In this document: in pieces, positions 18,185 through 26,904 of the stretch
How positions within the stretch are numbered: the stretch's first letter is position 1
Layout: each line of letters opens with the position of its first letter
Assembly: GCF_024054555.1 (NCBI RefSeq)
Contig: NZ_JAMXLY010000026.1
Coordinates: 1-42,527, forward strand
Reading direction: 5' to 3'
Length of the DNA: 42,527 nt
Origin: Segatella cerevisiae
GTDB taxonomy: Bacteria; Bacteroidota; Bacteroidia; Bacteroidales; Bacteroidaceae
Notes under the pieces: generated by a model
Database searches by the model: none
What the model saw: the letters and a program-made list of their open reading frames with translations, nothing else
Told to the model about the DNA's origin: nothing
Made by a program: the position numbers and the translations under genes

Positions 18185-21100
18185 ATGAAAAATGCGAAAA
18201 TGAATTTATGTGATATTAGTAAAAAAAGAATAAAATATTTTTTATTCTTATTTCTTTTGTTACCTATGTTGTCTATCTCTGCCCAAACTGTAAAATTCGG
18301 ACAGGCAAAAGTGAGTGTAAAAACAGCCGTTGATGCCATAGAGAGTCAAATAGGTTATTCAGTAGATTATACTGGAAATCTTTTGAATTTGCAAAAGGTG
18401 ATCCCGGTTAAAAAAGGTGCAAATTCATTACAGTCTATTATGGAACAGATAGTGGGAAATGACTTATCTTATTCTATACAAGGTCGCCATATTATTTTAT
18501 CAAAGAAGACTAGAACTAAGGCGAAAGTGCCTATAAAAAAAACAACCTTGGAGGGAAAAGAGGAAACCCATGAAAATTCAGGAAAACATGTTATGAAAGG
18601 ATTTGTTTGTGATGAAAACAATGATCCTGTTCTAGGGGCGACGATAACTGAAAGTAAAGGAAGCAACAAGGCTATTACTGATGAAGACGGACTGTTCTCC
18701 ATAGCTGTTTCCAGTGATGACGAATCGCTTACGGCATCTTATCTGGGCTATAACAAGAAAGAAATAGCAATAAAGAACAAAAAGTTTATTTCATTCAACT
18801 TGATCCCAAACAACAAAGTATTGGATGAGGTTGTAGTAGTCGGTTTCGGAAAGCAGAAAAAGGAATCTCTAGTAGGATCCGTTACGGCTGTAAAGGCCGA
18901 CGACTTGAAGATGACCTCAAGCAGCTTGACCACTTCTTTTGCCGGTAAAATACCGGGTATCATCGCTTTCCAGAAAAAAGGAGAACCTGGCAATGATGCA
19001 GCCCAATTCTATATCAGAGGCGTATCCACTTTCGGTTCAAACACTTCTCCATTGATCCTTCTTGACGGTGTGGAGATTAATACCACCATGCTGAACAATA
19101 TCCAACCAGAATCCATAGAGTCCTTCTCTGTCTTAAAAGATGCTACTGCTACATCCCTTTACGGCTCTAGGGGCGCCAACGGTGTCATCCTCATCACGAC
19201 CAAGACAGGGAGGCTGTCAGACAAGATGTCTGTGGATATCCGTTTTGACAATACTGTATCGATGCCGACAACAATCCAGAAAATGGCAGACGGGGCTACT
19301 TATATGGAAATGTATAACGAGGCGAAGAAGAATGATGCCAATTTGAACGGCACAACGTATACCCCATTTTATAGCCAGGATAAAATTGACAAGACCCGTT
19401 CCAGGGCAAATCCTTACTTATTTCCTGACAATGACTGGTACAAACTTCTGTTCAAGGATTACAGTTTGAACCAGAATCTGAATATATCTGTAAAGGGCGG
19501 AAGTCAAAAAATCGGATATTTCATGAATGCAGGCATATTCAATGAAAACGGCATGACCCGATCTCCCAAAGAGGCCGTGATGAATACAAGTACATACAGT
19601 AAGAAATACCTCTTCCAAAGTAATATTACGGCTAACATTACCTCTACTACTAAGGTTGGATTGAACATGAATGCGCAGATTTACCAATATCATGCACCTT
19701 ATGCCGGTGCTGATCCTGGAGATACTAGAGGGGAAATGCAGTTGTCTGATTTCTTTTATTTAGTTATGAGAGGCAATCCTGTACGCTTCCCTGCCACCCT
19801 TCCTGCTCAAGATGAAGATACTTTCGTACGCTACGGGAACAATACTTCCTGGGATGTCGGGACAGTTGAAATTAACCCTTATGCCAAAATGAGTAGCGGC
19901 TATACTGAACACAGCTACGTTTACATGACTACGGCGTTTACTGTCAATCAGGATCTCAAGTTCATTACACCCGGATTGAGCGCCAGCGCACTAGCCTCAT
20001 TCTATAATTATAGTTTCAGCTGGTTGAACCATTGGATACAGCCTTATTATTATAAAGTGTCCGATGATTATACCATTGACAAAAACGGGAATTACCAATA
20101 TACGGAATCCCCTATAGGTACGGCAGGCAACACAGCCATTCAGTCTGCTTCAGGCCAGGACCCGACAAACCGCGTCTGGTCACTACAGGCCACAGTAGAC
20201 TATGCACGATCATTCGGGAAGCACAATACGGGGGCAACATTTGTATATCATATGAAAGAGACGCGCAATGATAAGACCAACGGTAACGAATACGACCTCC
20301 TTCCCTATCGTGAACAGGGGATTGCAGGAAGGCTGACATACAATTATGACGAGAAATATCTAATGGAGGCTACATTCGGGTATAATGGTTCAGAGAACTT
20401 CGCACCCAAACACCGGTTCGGGTTCTTTCCGGCTATCGCTTTGGGATGGACCATTTCCAACGAGAAGTTCTTTCAACCTCTGAAACATATTGTCAATAAT
20501 CTGAAAATAAGAGGTACATACGGACTGGTAGGAAATGATGTACTTAGTACACGATTTCCGTATGTGACATCTGTTAATTTAAATCAAGCACAAGCATGGT
20601 GGTATGGTACAAACCATGGTCAGGCCTCTGGTCCAGAAATCAGTGTATATGGTAATGAAGATGCTACTTGGGAAAAATCTAAGAAAATGAACATTGGTAT
20701 GGATATGGGGCTTTTCAACGATTTGGATCTTACCTTTGACTTCTTTCATGAGAACCGTACAGGTATATTTATGCAACGGCGTTCAATGGCTGCTATTTCA
20801 GGTTTTGCAAATGCTTTTCCTTATGCAAACATCGGTTCAGTCAAGAATCATGGCGTGGATATTGGATTGGATTTTCATAAGGCAGTCAATAAAGACTTTA
20901 TTATAGGGGTCAACGGCAGTTTTACGTATGCACACAATGAAGTAACAAATAAAGATGAGCCGACCAATGTCGCATCTTACTATTCGGTCATCGGACATCC
21001 TATAAACAGTATCCGCGGATATATAGCAGAAGGCCTGTTCACTTCACAGAAAGAAATAGACAATTCGCCCAAACAGACTCTTTCCAATTATACCATAGGG

Positions 21101-21637
21101 GATATTAAATACAAGGATCTCAACGGTGACAACAAAATTGACGGCAACGACATCACAACCATCGGAAATCCTACTGTACCGGAAATTGTATATGGCTTAG
21201 GTCTCAACATCAAATACAAGAAATGGGACGCGTCTGTCTTTTTTCAGGGAGATGCCAAAGTGAGCCTCCTGATGTCCGACATTTGGCCCTTTGCTGACGC
21301 GGCCCATCAAGGGTATAACATCTCCCGGTATATCGTAGATGACCATTGGTCCGAAGCAAATAATGTTGCCGACGCATCCTATCCACGCCTGTCATCTGTC
21401 TATTTGCAGAATGACATACAAACAAGTACTTATTACGTTAGAAATGCATCCTATTTGCGTCTGAAGACTGCAGAGGTCGGATACACCTTCAATAGGTGGC
21501 TGCGTGTGTATCTGTCCGGAACAAATCTGTTGACCTTCTCACCATTTAAGACGTGGGATCCTGAGATGGGAGGCGGAAACGGATTATCATATCCATTACA
21601 ACGCACCGTAAAAATAGGGATACAATTTCATTATTAA
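18185..21637 (+). CDS. SusC-like TonB-dependent transporter with STN signalling domain
   Basis: This 1150-residue outer-membrane protein would import oligosaccharides. After the signal peptide (ends near SISAQ, residue 34) come an STN domain (about 38-106) and a carboxypeptidase-regulatory-like domain (about 137-208). The TonB box and the SusC/RagA N-terminal signature LDEVVVVGFG follow at 213-222, then the plug (about 228-345) and the beta-barrel, ending in the aromatic KIGIQFHY. The STN domain marks it as a transducer that signals through FecR. The segment to about base 18640 looks more AT-rich than the plug and barrel, hinting at a mosaic gene. susD starts 11 bp after the stop. Confidence 0.97.
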   Translation: MKNAKMNLCDISKKRIKYFLFLFLLLPMLSISAQTVKFGQAKVSVKTAVDAIESQIGYSVDYTGNLLNLQKVIPVKKGANSLQSIMEQIVGNDLSYSIQGRHIILSKKTRTKAKVPIKKTTLEGKEETHENSGKHVMKGFVCDENNDPVLGATITESKGSNKAITDEDGLFSIAVSSDDESLTASYLGYNKKEIAIKNKKFISFNLIPNNKVLDEVVVVGFGKQKKESLVGSVTAVKADDLKMTSSSLTTSFAGKIPGIIAFQKKGEPGNDAAQFYIRGVSTFGSNTSPLILLDGVEINTTMLNNIQPESIESFSVLKDATATSLYGSRGANGVILITTKTGRLSDKMSVDIRFDNTVSMPTTIQKMADGATYMEMYNEAKKNDANLNGTTYTPFYSQDKIDKTRSRANPYLFPDNDWYKLLFKDYSLNQNLNISVKGGSQKIGYFMNAGIFNENGMTRSPKEAVMNTSTYSKKYLFQSNITANITSTTKVGLNMNAQIYQYHAPYAGADPGDTRGEMQLSDFFYLVMRGNPVRFPATLPAQDEDTFVRYGNNTSWDVGTVEINPYAKMSSGYTEHSYVYMTTAFTVNQDLKFITPGLSASALASFYNYSFSWLNHWIQPYYYKVSDDYTIDKNGNYQYTESPIGTAGNTAIQSASGQDPTNRVWSLQATVDYARSFGKHNTGATFVYHMKETRNDKTNGNEYDLLPYREQGIAGRLTYNYDEKYLMEATFGYNGSENFAPKHRFGFFPAIALGWTISNEKFFQPLKHIVNNLKIRGTYGLVGNDVLSTRFPYVTSVNLNQAQAWWYGTNHGQASGPEISVYGNEDATWEKSKKMNIGMDMGLFNDLDLTFDFFHENRTGIFMQRRSMAAISGFANAFPYANIGSVKNHGVDIGLDFHKAVNKDFIIGVNGSFTYAHNEVTNKDEPTNVASYYSVIGHPINSIRGYIAEGLFTSQKEIDNSPKQTLSNYTIGDIKYKDLNGDNKIDGNDITTIGNPTVPEIVYGLGLNIKYKKWDASVFFQGDAKVSLLMSDIWPFADAAHQGYNISRYIVDDHWSEANNVADASYPRLSSVYLQNDIQTSTYYVRNASYLRLKTAEVGYTFNRWLRVYLSGTNLLTFSPFKTWDPEMGGGNGLSYPLQRTVKIGIQFHY

Positions 21638-21648
21638 ACATTGGAGTC

Positions 21649-23553
21649 ATGAAAAAGAAACATATCACATCTTTAACAGTTACATTATTACTGCTTTTCA
21701 CTTTATCATCCTGTAATTTTCTGGATGTTGTACCTCAAAGTTCCGCTACCATTGATGATATCTACAAAACTCAGAATTCTGCGGAGAAAATGGTACTCTC
21801 TTGCTATTCTGAGATTCCCAATTATTTTCACCCACAGGATTTTCCAGATATAACGGCTGGGAACGATTTGATAACCGGTTGGTATGGATCAGTCAGGTAT
21901 TTTCATTTCAAGAGCTTAATTTATGGACTCGAATCTCCCACATCAACATACTTCTCCTTATGGAGCAATACCGCAGCTTCTTACCCTACTGGAGTACAAA
22001 CAAAATTGATTTGGGAAGGTGTCCGGTATTGTTATAATGTGTTGAACAATATCGACAGGGTCCCCAATATCGATGCTGACGCTCTAAAGTACTATAAGGG
22101 GGAAGTACTTTTCCTGATTGCCTATTACCACCAAATTATGTTGGAATACTATGGTCCAATTATCTTGGTAAAGAAGGAAATGGAACCAAATAGCACTCCG
22201 GCAGAAATGAATCTGCCACGTAACACTTATGATGAGTGTGTTGATTTTATTGCTGACAAATATACCCAAGCAGCTAAGCTTCTTCCTTCACAGTGGGAAC
22301 CTAATAACATGAATCGCGCCACGGCTGCAGCAGCGCTTGCCCTTAAGGCACGTCTCTTGTTGTATGCGGCATCACCCTTGGTCAACGGTAACAGTGAATA
22401 TTATGCAAATTTTAAAAATCTCGATGGTACGAATCTGATCAACCAAGTCTATGACAAGGAGAAATGGAAAAAAGCCATGGATGCAGCTAAAGAGGCTATA
22501 GATTATTGTGAAGCTAACGGATACCAACTCTATGGAAGTTCTACTGCTGATCCCACAACTGGCAAGAACAACTATCACTATGCTTTTGTAGGTGCTTCTG
22601 GAACATTTAACCTTGATAATATGAAAGAATTACTTTTTGGATATGCCGAGCAAGGTACTGTTTCATATGATGTTAAATGCATGGCTCCTCGTGTTGGTAT
22701 AGATAAATATACCAGTGAAGGTTTTCGTGGATATATGATTCCAACGTGGGATTGTATAAACCGTTATTATACGGAAAACGGATTACCTTGGAAAGATGAT
22801 CCGGAAACAAAAGATCTCGATCCGTATTCTATCGTCAAACTCCCTAATGGTGATAGTACTGCATGCTTCCACTTGCATCGGGAACCACGTTTTTATGCTT
22901 CTATCGGCTATGACAGAGGTAGTTATGAAATCCAAGGTGGTACGATTACTCTCAAATGCCGTCGGGGAGAAATGCAACAAAATGATGGTAATTCAGATCA
23001 TGAATATCAATCAGACAATGGTTATTATTGTCAGAAATGGGTTTCTAAAGCAGATTCATATAATTGGAATAGTAAAAAATATACAACTAGTTCTTATGTG
23101 TTTCCTATAATACGCTTGGCTGAAGTGTATCTGGATTATGCTGAGGCGGATTTTGAATATAATGGTAAACTGAGTAGTCAAAGTCTTATATATCTGAATA
23201 AGATCAGAGCGCGTTGCGGACTGCCGTCTTTTCAAGACTCCTGGGCAAAAGTAGGTGGCATACCGACAGGAGATAAATTGCGCCAGGTCCTGCACGATGA
23301 ACGTTCAATAGAACTTGCTATGGAAGGTCGCCGTTTTCATGATATTCGTAGATGGAAAATTGCGGATAAGGAAATGATGCGCTACCAGAAAGCGTGGAAT
23401 TTGGCTGGAAAAACTGCAAAAGAGTTCTATCAATTAAAGGATATGAAAGAAGGAGGAACACGGGTTTTTGAAGCTCCTAAGAATTACTGGTTGGCCATTC
23501 CTCTAGACCAAATTCAAATTAACCCAAATCTTGTTCAGAACCCAGGTTATTAA
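21649..23553 (+). CDS. SusD/RagB-like surface glycan-binding lipoprotein
   Basis: This 634-residue protein has a lipoprotein signal with Cys22 in TLSSCNFLDV, so it should be lipidated and carried to the outer surface, where SusD forms the lid of SusC. The tetratricopeptide-like region includes NRATAAAALALKARLLLYAASPL (in part), and the C-terminal SusD signature includes RLAEVYLDYAEA, LNKIRARCGLP and ERSIELAMEGRRFHDIRRW. It ends in the common form IPLDQIQINPNLVQNPGY. It is the only clear lipoprotein of the locus, and its gene is followed by a strong terminator. Confidence 0.97.
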   Translation: MKKKHITSLTVTLLLLFTLSSCNFLDVVPQSSATIDDIYKTQNSAEKMVLSCYSEIPNYFHPQDFPDITAGNDLITGWYGSVRYFHFKSLIYGLESPTSTYFSLWSNTAASYPTGVQTKLIWEGVRYCYNVLNNIDRVPNIDADALKYYKGEVLFLIAYYHQIMLEYYGPIILVKKEMEPNSTPAEMNLPRNTYDECVDFIADKYTQAAKLLPSQWEPNNMNRATAAAALALKARLLLYAASPLVNGNSEYYANFKNLDGTNLINQVYDKEKWKKAMDAAKEAIDYCEANGYQLYGSSTADPTTGKNNYHYAFVGASGTFNLDNMKELLFGYAEQGTVSYDVKCMAPRVGIDKYTSEGFRGYMIPTWDCINRYYTENGLPWKDDPETKDLDPYSIVKLPNGDSTACFHLHREPRFYASIGYDRGSYEIQGGTITLKCRRGEMQQNDGNSDHEYQSDNGYYCQKWVSKADSYNWNSKKYTTSSYVFPIIRLAEVYLDYAEADFEYNGKLSSQSLIYLNKIRARCGLPSFQDSWAKVGGIPTGDKLRQVLHDERSIELAMEGRRFHDIRRWKIADKEMMRYQKAWNLAGKTAKEFYQLKDMKEGGTRVFEAPKNYWLAIPLDQIQINPNLVQNPGY

Positions 23554-23590
23554 CTTTAGGAAAGAGGATTGTAGACAAGTAAAAAATGAA

Positions 23591-23627
23591 CCCCGAAAGT
23601 TTATCAAGAATTTTCGGGGCTCTTTTT
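23591..23627 (+). terminator. Rho-independent terminator after susD
   Basis: CCCCGAAA (23591-23598) pairs perfectly with TTTCGGGG (23612-23619) and is followed by a T-rich tail to 23627. It would end the fecR-susC-susD transcript and make the GH27 gene a separate unit. Confidence 0.85.
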
Positions 23628-23988
23628 ACTAAAACTCTTTAGTCTTGTGTTGCGCTTTATATTAAAATTTCCTTTTAAACCTTCTAATAAGGCTCGATTA
23701 TAATTCTCTTATATTTGTAGAATTTTTGGATTCTATTTATTACACTTTTGATTATAAATCGTGGAATTAATTAGTTATCGGTCTTAGGGTCTAGTTTATA
23801 AAATGTTTTTATGTAGGTCGAATAAATACTGTAATGAATTCTTTAAAATAGCGTCAATATTTTATGGTTAAGAACATAAAAAACACTATTTTTGTAAAAG
23901 TGAAAAACAATAAGTCTGAAAAGTAGAAATATCATATTGTCGATCTTATACTTTTAAAATATCAACTTGATTAATACTATTTATTGTA
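23628..23988 (+). promoter_or_regulatory. AT-rich upstream region of the GH27 gene
   Basis: No gene is visible in this stretch. Two TAnnTTTG boxes occur, TATATTTG at 23710-23717 and TATTTTTG at 23887-23894. The second is 94 bp before the GH27 start and is the better candidate by position, though neither has a clear TTTG 20 bp upstream. Confidence 0.35.
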
Positions 23989-25170
23989 ATGAAGAAAATT
24001 TTTGTTTTAGTTAGTCTTTTATGTTGTCTTGCAATGACAGCCATGGGACAAACGCAGGAGAAGTTAGGAGAAGCGCCGGCTATGGGATGGAACAGTTGGA
24101 ACAAATTCAATTGCCAAATCAATCAGGACCTGATCCATGAGATTATCGATGCGATGGTCTCGACGGGTTTGAAGGATGCCGGTTATCAGTATGTTAATCT
24201 CGATGATGCTTGGCATGGTCCACGTGACAAAGACGGATTCATTCAGGCTGACTCAAAGCGGTTCAGCTCAGGCATCAAGTCCCTTTCGGATTATGCCCAT
24301 TCCAAAGGTTTGAAATTCGGTATCTATACTTGCGCTGGTAACAAGACTTGTGCCAACTATCCAGGTAGTCTTGGACATGAGTATCAGGACGCTTTGCAGT
24401 ATGCAAGATGGGGAATCGATTATATCAAGGAGGATTGGTGTAATACGGAAAATGTGAATGCTAAAGGTGCTTATAGTCTGATGGCTGATGCCATTAAGCA
24501 AACGGGCAGACCAATGTATTTCAGTTTGTGTGAATGGGGTACGAACAAGCCTTGGCTTTGGGCAGGAAAATTCGCACAGTCTTGGCGGACGACCGGGGAT
24601 ATACAGAATAATTTCAAAAGTGTATTGAGTATACTAGACCAGCAAAACGGTCTTAGAAAGTATGCCGGTCAGGGACATTGGAACGACCCTGATATGTTGG
24701 AGGTTGGTAATGGCATGCCCGTCAATGAGGATAGAGCCCATTTCTCAATGTGGTGTATGCTGGCAGCGCCTCTGATCTTGGGGAATGATATCCGTCATAT
24801 GAGCAAGGAAACTGCAGGTATTATTATGAATAAGGATGTGATTGCCGTAGATCAGGATAAGTTGGGGATTGAAGGTCTTAGATATGCAAAGGAGAACGAC
24901 TTGGAAATCTGGTTCAAACCTTTGGCAGGCGGTGATTGGGCTTTTTGTATTCTTAATAGAGGGATAATACCAGAAAAGTATGTCATTGACTGGCAGAAAT
25001 TTAATTTTACAGATGACGTGAGCAAACTCTCTACCGCTTTTGACCAGAAGGTCTATTCTATCCGTAATTTATGGACAAAGAAAAATGAGGGGACTACCAA
25101 GAAGATAAAAAAGGAAGTCATTCCTGGTCATGATGTTGTAATGTATAGACTTACGCCTAAGATAAAATAA
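23989..25170 (+). CDS. GH27 alpha-galactosidase, secreted
   Basis: The 393-residue protein has the compact GH27 form, with a barrel and a short C-terminal beta domain. Markers are MGWNSWNKF (32-40), YVNLDDAW, the nucleophile Asp149 in YIKEDWC and the acid/base motif WNDPDM (231-236). The signal peptide ends near AMGQ, giving a probable periplasmic location. Most GH27 members are alpha-galactosidases; alpha-N-acetylgalactosaminidases and beta-L-arabinopyranosidases also occur in the family. It is transcribed alone, between the terminators at 23591 and 25191. It is the last enzyme gene of the locus. Confidence 0.94.
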   Translation: MKKIFVLVSLLCCLAMTAMGQTQEKLGEAPAMGWNSWNKFNCQINQDLIHEIIDAMVSTGLKDAGYQYVNLDDAWHGPRDKDGFIQADSKRFSSGIKSLSDYAHSKGLKFGIYTCAGNKTCANYPGSLGHEYQDALQYARWGIDYIKEDWCNTENVNAKGAYSLMADAIKQTGRPMYFSLCEWGTNKPWLWAGKFAQSWRTTGDIQNNFKSVLSILDQQNGLRKYAGQGHWNDPDMLEVGNGMPVNEDRAHFSMWCMLAAPLILGNDIRHMSKETAGIIMNKDVIAVDQDKLGIEGLRYAKENDLEIWFKPLAGGDWAFCILNRGIIPEKYVIDWQKFNFTDDVSKLSTAFDQKVYSIRNLWTKKNEGTTKKIKKEVIPGHDVVMYRLTPKIK

Positions 25171-25190
25171 AGAAGAGAAAGCTTGAAAAT

Positions 25191-25230
25191 GGAAGGGTCT
25201 TTGATGTAAAGAGAAGATCCTTCCTTTTTT
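25191..25230. terminator. Terminator between GH27 and the sigma gene
   Basis: GGAAGGGTCTT (25191-25201) pairs with AAGATCCTTCC (25214-25224), an 11-bp stem with one G-U pair, followed by six T. It terminates GH27. Before the insertion sequence arrived it probably also ended the convergent sigma-factor transcript. Confidence 0.8.
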
Positions 25231-25326
25231 GTTTTAAGCTGGTTCCGAAAGACCGGATAGATTTGATGAAAAAACAGAGATTCGTTTTTGATAAAGAGAA
25301 TGAAATGGTTTACTACTGTTTTAAGT

Positions 25327-25334
25327 AAATGAAT
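25327..25334. repeat. Left target-site duplication of the IS
   Basis: AAATGAAT matches 26928-26935 on the other side of the insertion sequence. One more upstream base pair, AG before a mismatched base, also matches. Joining the flanks through this repeat restores a natural end to the sigma gene, which supports the reading. Confidence 0.65.
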
Positions 25335-25392
25335 TTAAGTTTCGCAAGTGAAGAACCAGTTGCATAAGTTAACATAAATTTGGAATAAAAGA

Positions 25393-25469
25393 GGCTTCAA
25401 AATTTGTATAACTCATTGAAAATGAGTAACTTTATAATCGCAAAAGAATAAAGCACAAACTTTGAAGCC
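25393..25469 (+). promoter_or_regulatory. Transposase leader with nested promoter and start-codon-adjacent inverted repeat
   Basis: GGCTTCAAAATTTG (25393-25406) is complementary, with one G-U type mismatch, to CAAACTTTGAAGCC (25456-25469), which directly abuts the GTG start at 25470. Between the arms lie an inner hairpin, ACTCATT (25411-25417) with AATGAGT (25421-25427), and a promoter-like pair: TTTG at 25403-25406 and TAACTTTA at 25427-25434, spaced 20 bp. A transcript from this promoter would start near 25441 and lack the left arm. A read-through transcript would carry both arms. Confidence 0.55.
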
Positions 25470-26903
25470 GTGAACAAAGATACTACAATTCTATCAGATT
25501 TGAGAAGTTTTTTCTCAGAAAATGACAACAATCGTGCAATAGACAGCATAATGAGTGTAATGGAACATATAAACATACGCCCGGGGCAAATAGGAGCCGA
25601 GAAGAAAGGGAACTGCCGGTTTACCAGCCTGCAGGTGCTCAGTCTTCTCATGTTGTTCCCGTTCTTTGCGGTGAAGAATGCATTCAGGTATTCCTGTTCC
25701 TCACTGGGTAGGATATTCCTGTGTGAGAAGGACATGTTCTATCGTTTTATAAATGATGACAACGTCAAGTGGCGCAGCCTGCTTTATTCGATGAATCTTC
25801 AGCTGCTCAGGAAAATCAGCAGGAATACCGTGTCGCCCCATGATAAGCCTGTCTGTCTGATAATAGATGATACCGACCTCCCGAAGACGGGCAGGAAATC
25901 CGAGCTGATCGGTCGGATATACTCCCATGTCCGTCATGGGAGTATCCTTGGCTACAAGTGCCTTACACTGTTGCTCTCTGACGGCATGAGCCAGCTGATG
26001 CTCGATTTCTCCCTCCATGGAGAGAACGGAAAGAACCCGGACAGGAAGCAGGGTCTCACCAACAAGGAGCGTAATGCCCGTTTTAGCGAGAATCATGACG
26101 GGAGGGAAGTTGCACGGCGCATCGGGGAATACAGTATGAAAAAGACAGACAAGGCCGTTGAAATGGTGAAGTACGCCATCAGGAAGGGTATCCGTTTCGA
26201 CTATCTGCTGATGGATAGCTGGTTTACCAATGCCGGTTTTGTCCGTCTGATTACTTCCCGTCATATCAAATGTAATCTTCTGGGCATGGTCAAACTGGGC
26301 AAGACCCGTTATCAAACCGAATATGGACTTCTTACGGCCAAGGAAATCATCCGGAAGTTCCACGGCAGGAAGCTCTGCAAGTATAATACTACGCTCAAAT
26401 GCACTTATCTGACGATTGACGTGAAGTTTGCCCGCACCACAGTCCGCCTGTTCTTTTGTAAGAGAGGACGCAACGGACAATGGAACGGACTGTTGACTAC
26501 GGACCTGAGTCTCAGTTTCCTAAGGGCATACAGGATTTACTCCATGAGATGGGCCACGGAAGTAGCCTATCACGATGAAAAGTCCCTGTTCGGATTTGGA
26601 AAATGCCAGTCCGTTCACTTTTCAGCACAGATAGCCGGTATTACACTGGCCATGATGCAGTACAATATACTGTGTACGGTCAAAAGGTTTGAATCGTATG
26701 AAACGCTCGGTGAACTCTTTAATGAGACTACCGGGAACACTCTAGAATTGTCCGTAACGGACAAAATATGGGAACTTATCCTGGATGCCGTTCTTGAAGT
26801 GGCAGAAATCGTGTCCGCTGATGCCGGTGAACTGCTCTCAGCCTTGATTGATGGAAATCCCAAGTTCCATAAACTTTTGAATATTTATAAAGTCGCTTCG
26901 TGA
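25470..26903 (+). CDS. IS4-family DDE transposase
   Basis: The 477-residue product carries the IS4 signature Y-x2-R-x3-E-x6-K at Tyr357, Arg360, Glu364 and Lys371 (YSMRWATEVAYHDEK). The catalytic acids are in IIDDTDLPKTG (Asp133 or Asp134) and LLMDSWFTN (Asp249). The start is a GTG at 25470 immediately after the leader inverted repeat; no ATG lies nearby upstream in frame. The gene is intact, so the element may still be mobile. No passenger gene is present. Confidence 0.93.
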   Translation: MNKDTTILSDLRSFFSENDNNRAIDSIMSVMEHINIRPGQIGAEKKGNCRFTSLQVLSLLMLFPFFAVKNAFRYSCSSLGRIFLCEKDMFYRFINDDNVKWRSLLYSMNLQLLRKISRNTVSPHDKPVCLIIDDTDLPKTGRKSELIGRIYSHVRHGSILGYKCLTLLLSDGMSQLMLDFSLHGENGKNPDRKQGLTNKERNARFSENHDGREVARRIGEYSMKKTDKAVEMVKYAIRKGIRFDYLLMDSWFTNAGFVRLITSRHIKCNLLGMVKLGKTRYQTEYGLLTAKEIIRKFHGRKLCKYNTTLKCTYLTIDVKFARTTVRLFFCKRGRNGQWNGLLTTDLSLSFLRAYRIYSMRWATEVAYHDEKSLFGFGKCQSVHFSAQIAGITLAMMQYNILCTVKRFESYETLGELFNETTGNTLELSVTDKIWELILDAVLEVAEIVSADAGELLSALIDGNPKFHKLLNIYKVAS

Positions 26904-26904
26904 G

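Noticed and set aside
25701..26480. 259-codon open frame antisense to the transposase
   Set aside because: The opposite strand encodes an intact IS4 transposase with all catalytic residues, and the antisense product resembles no family.
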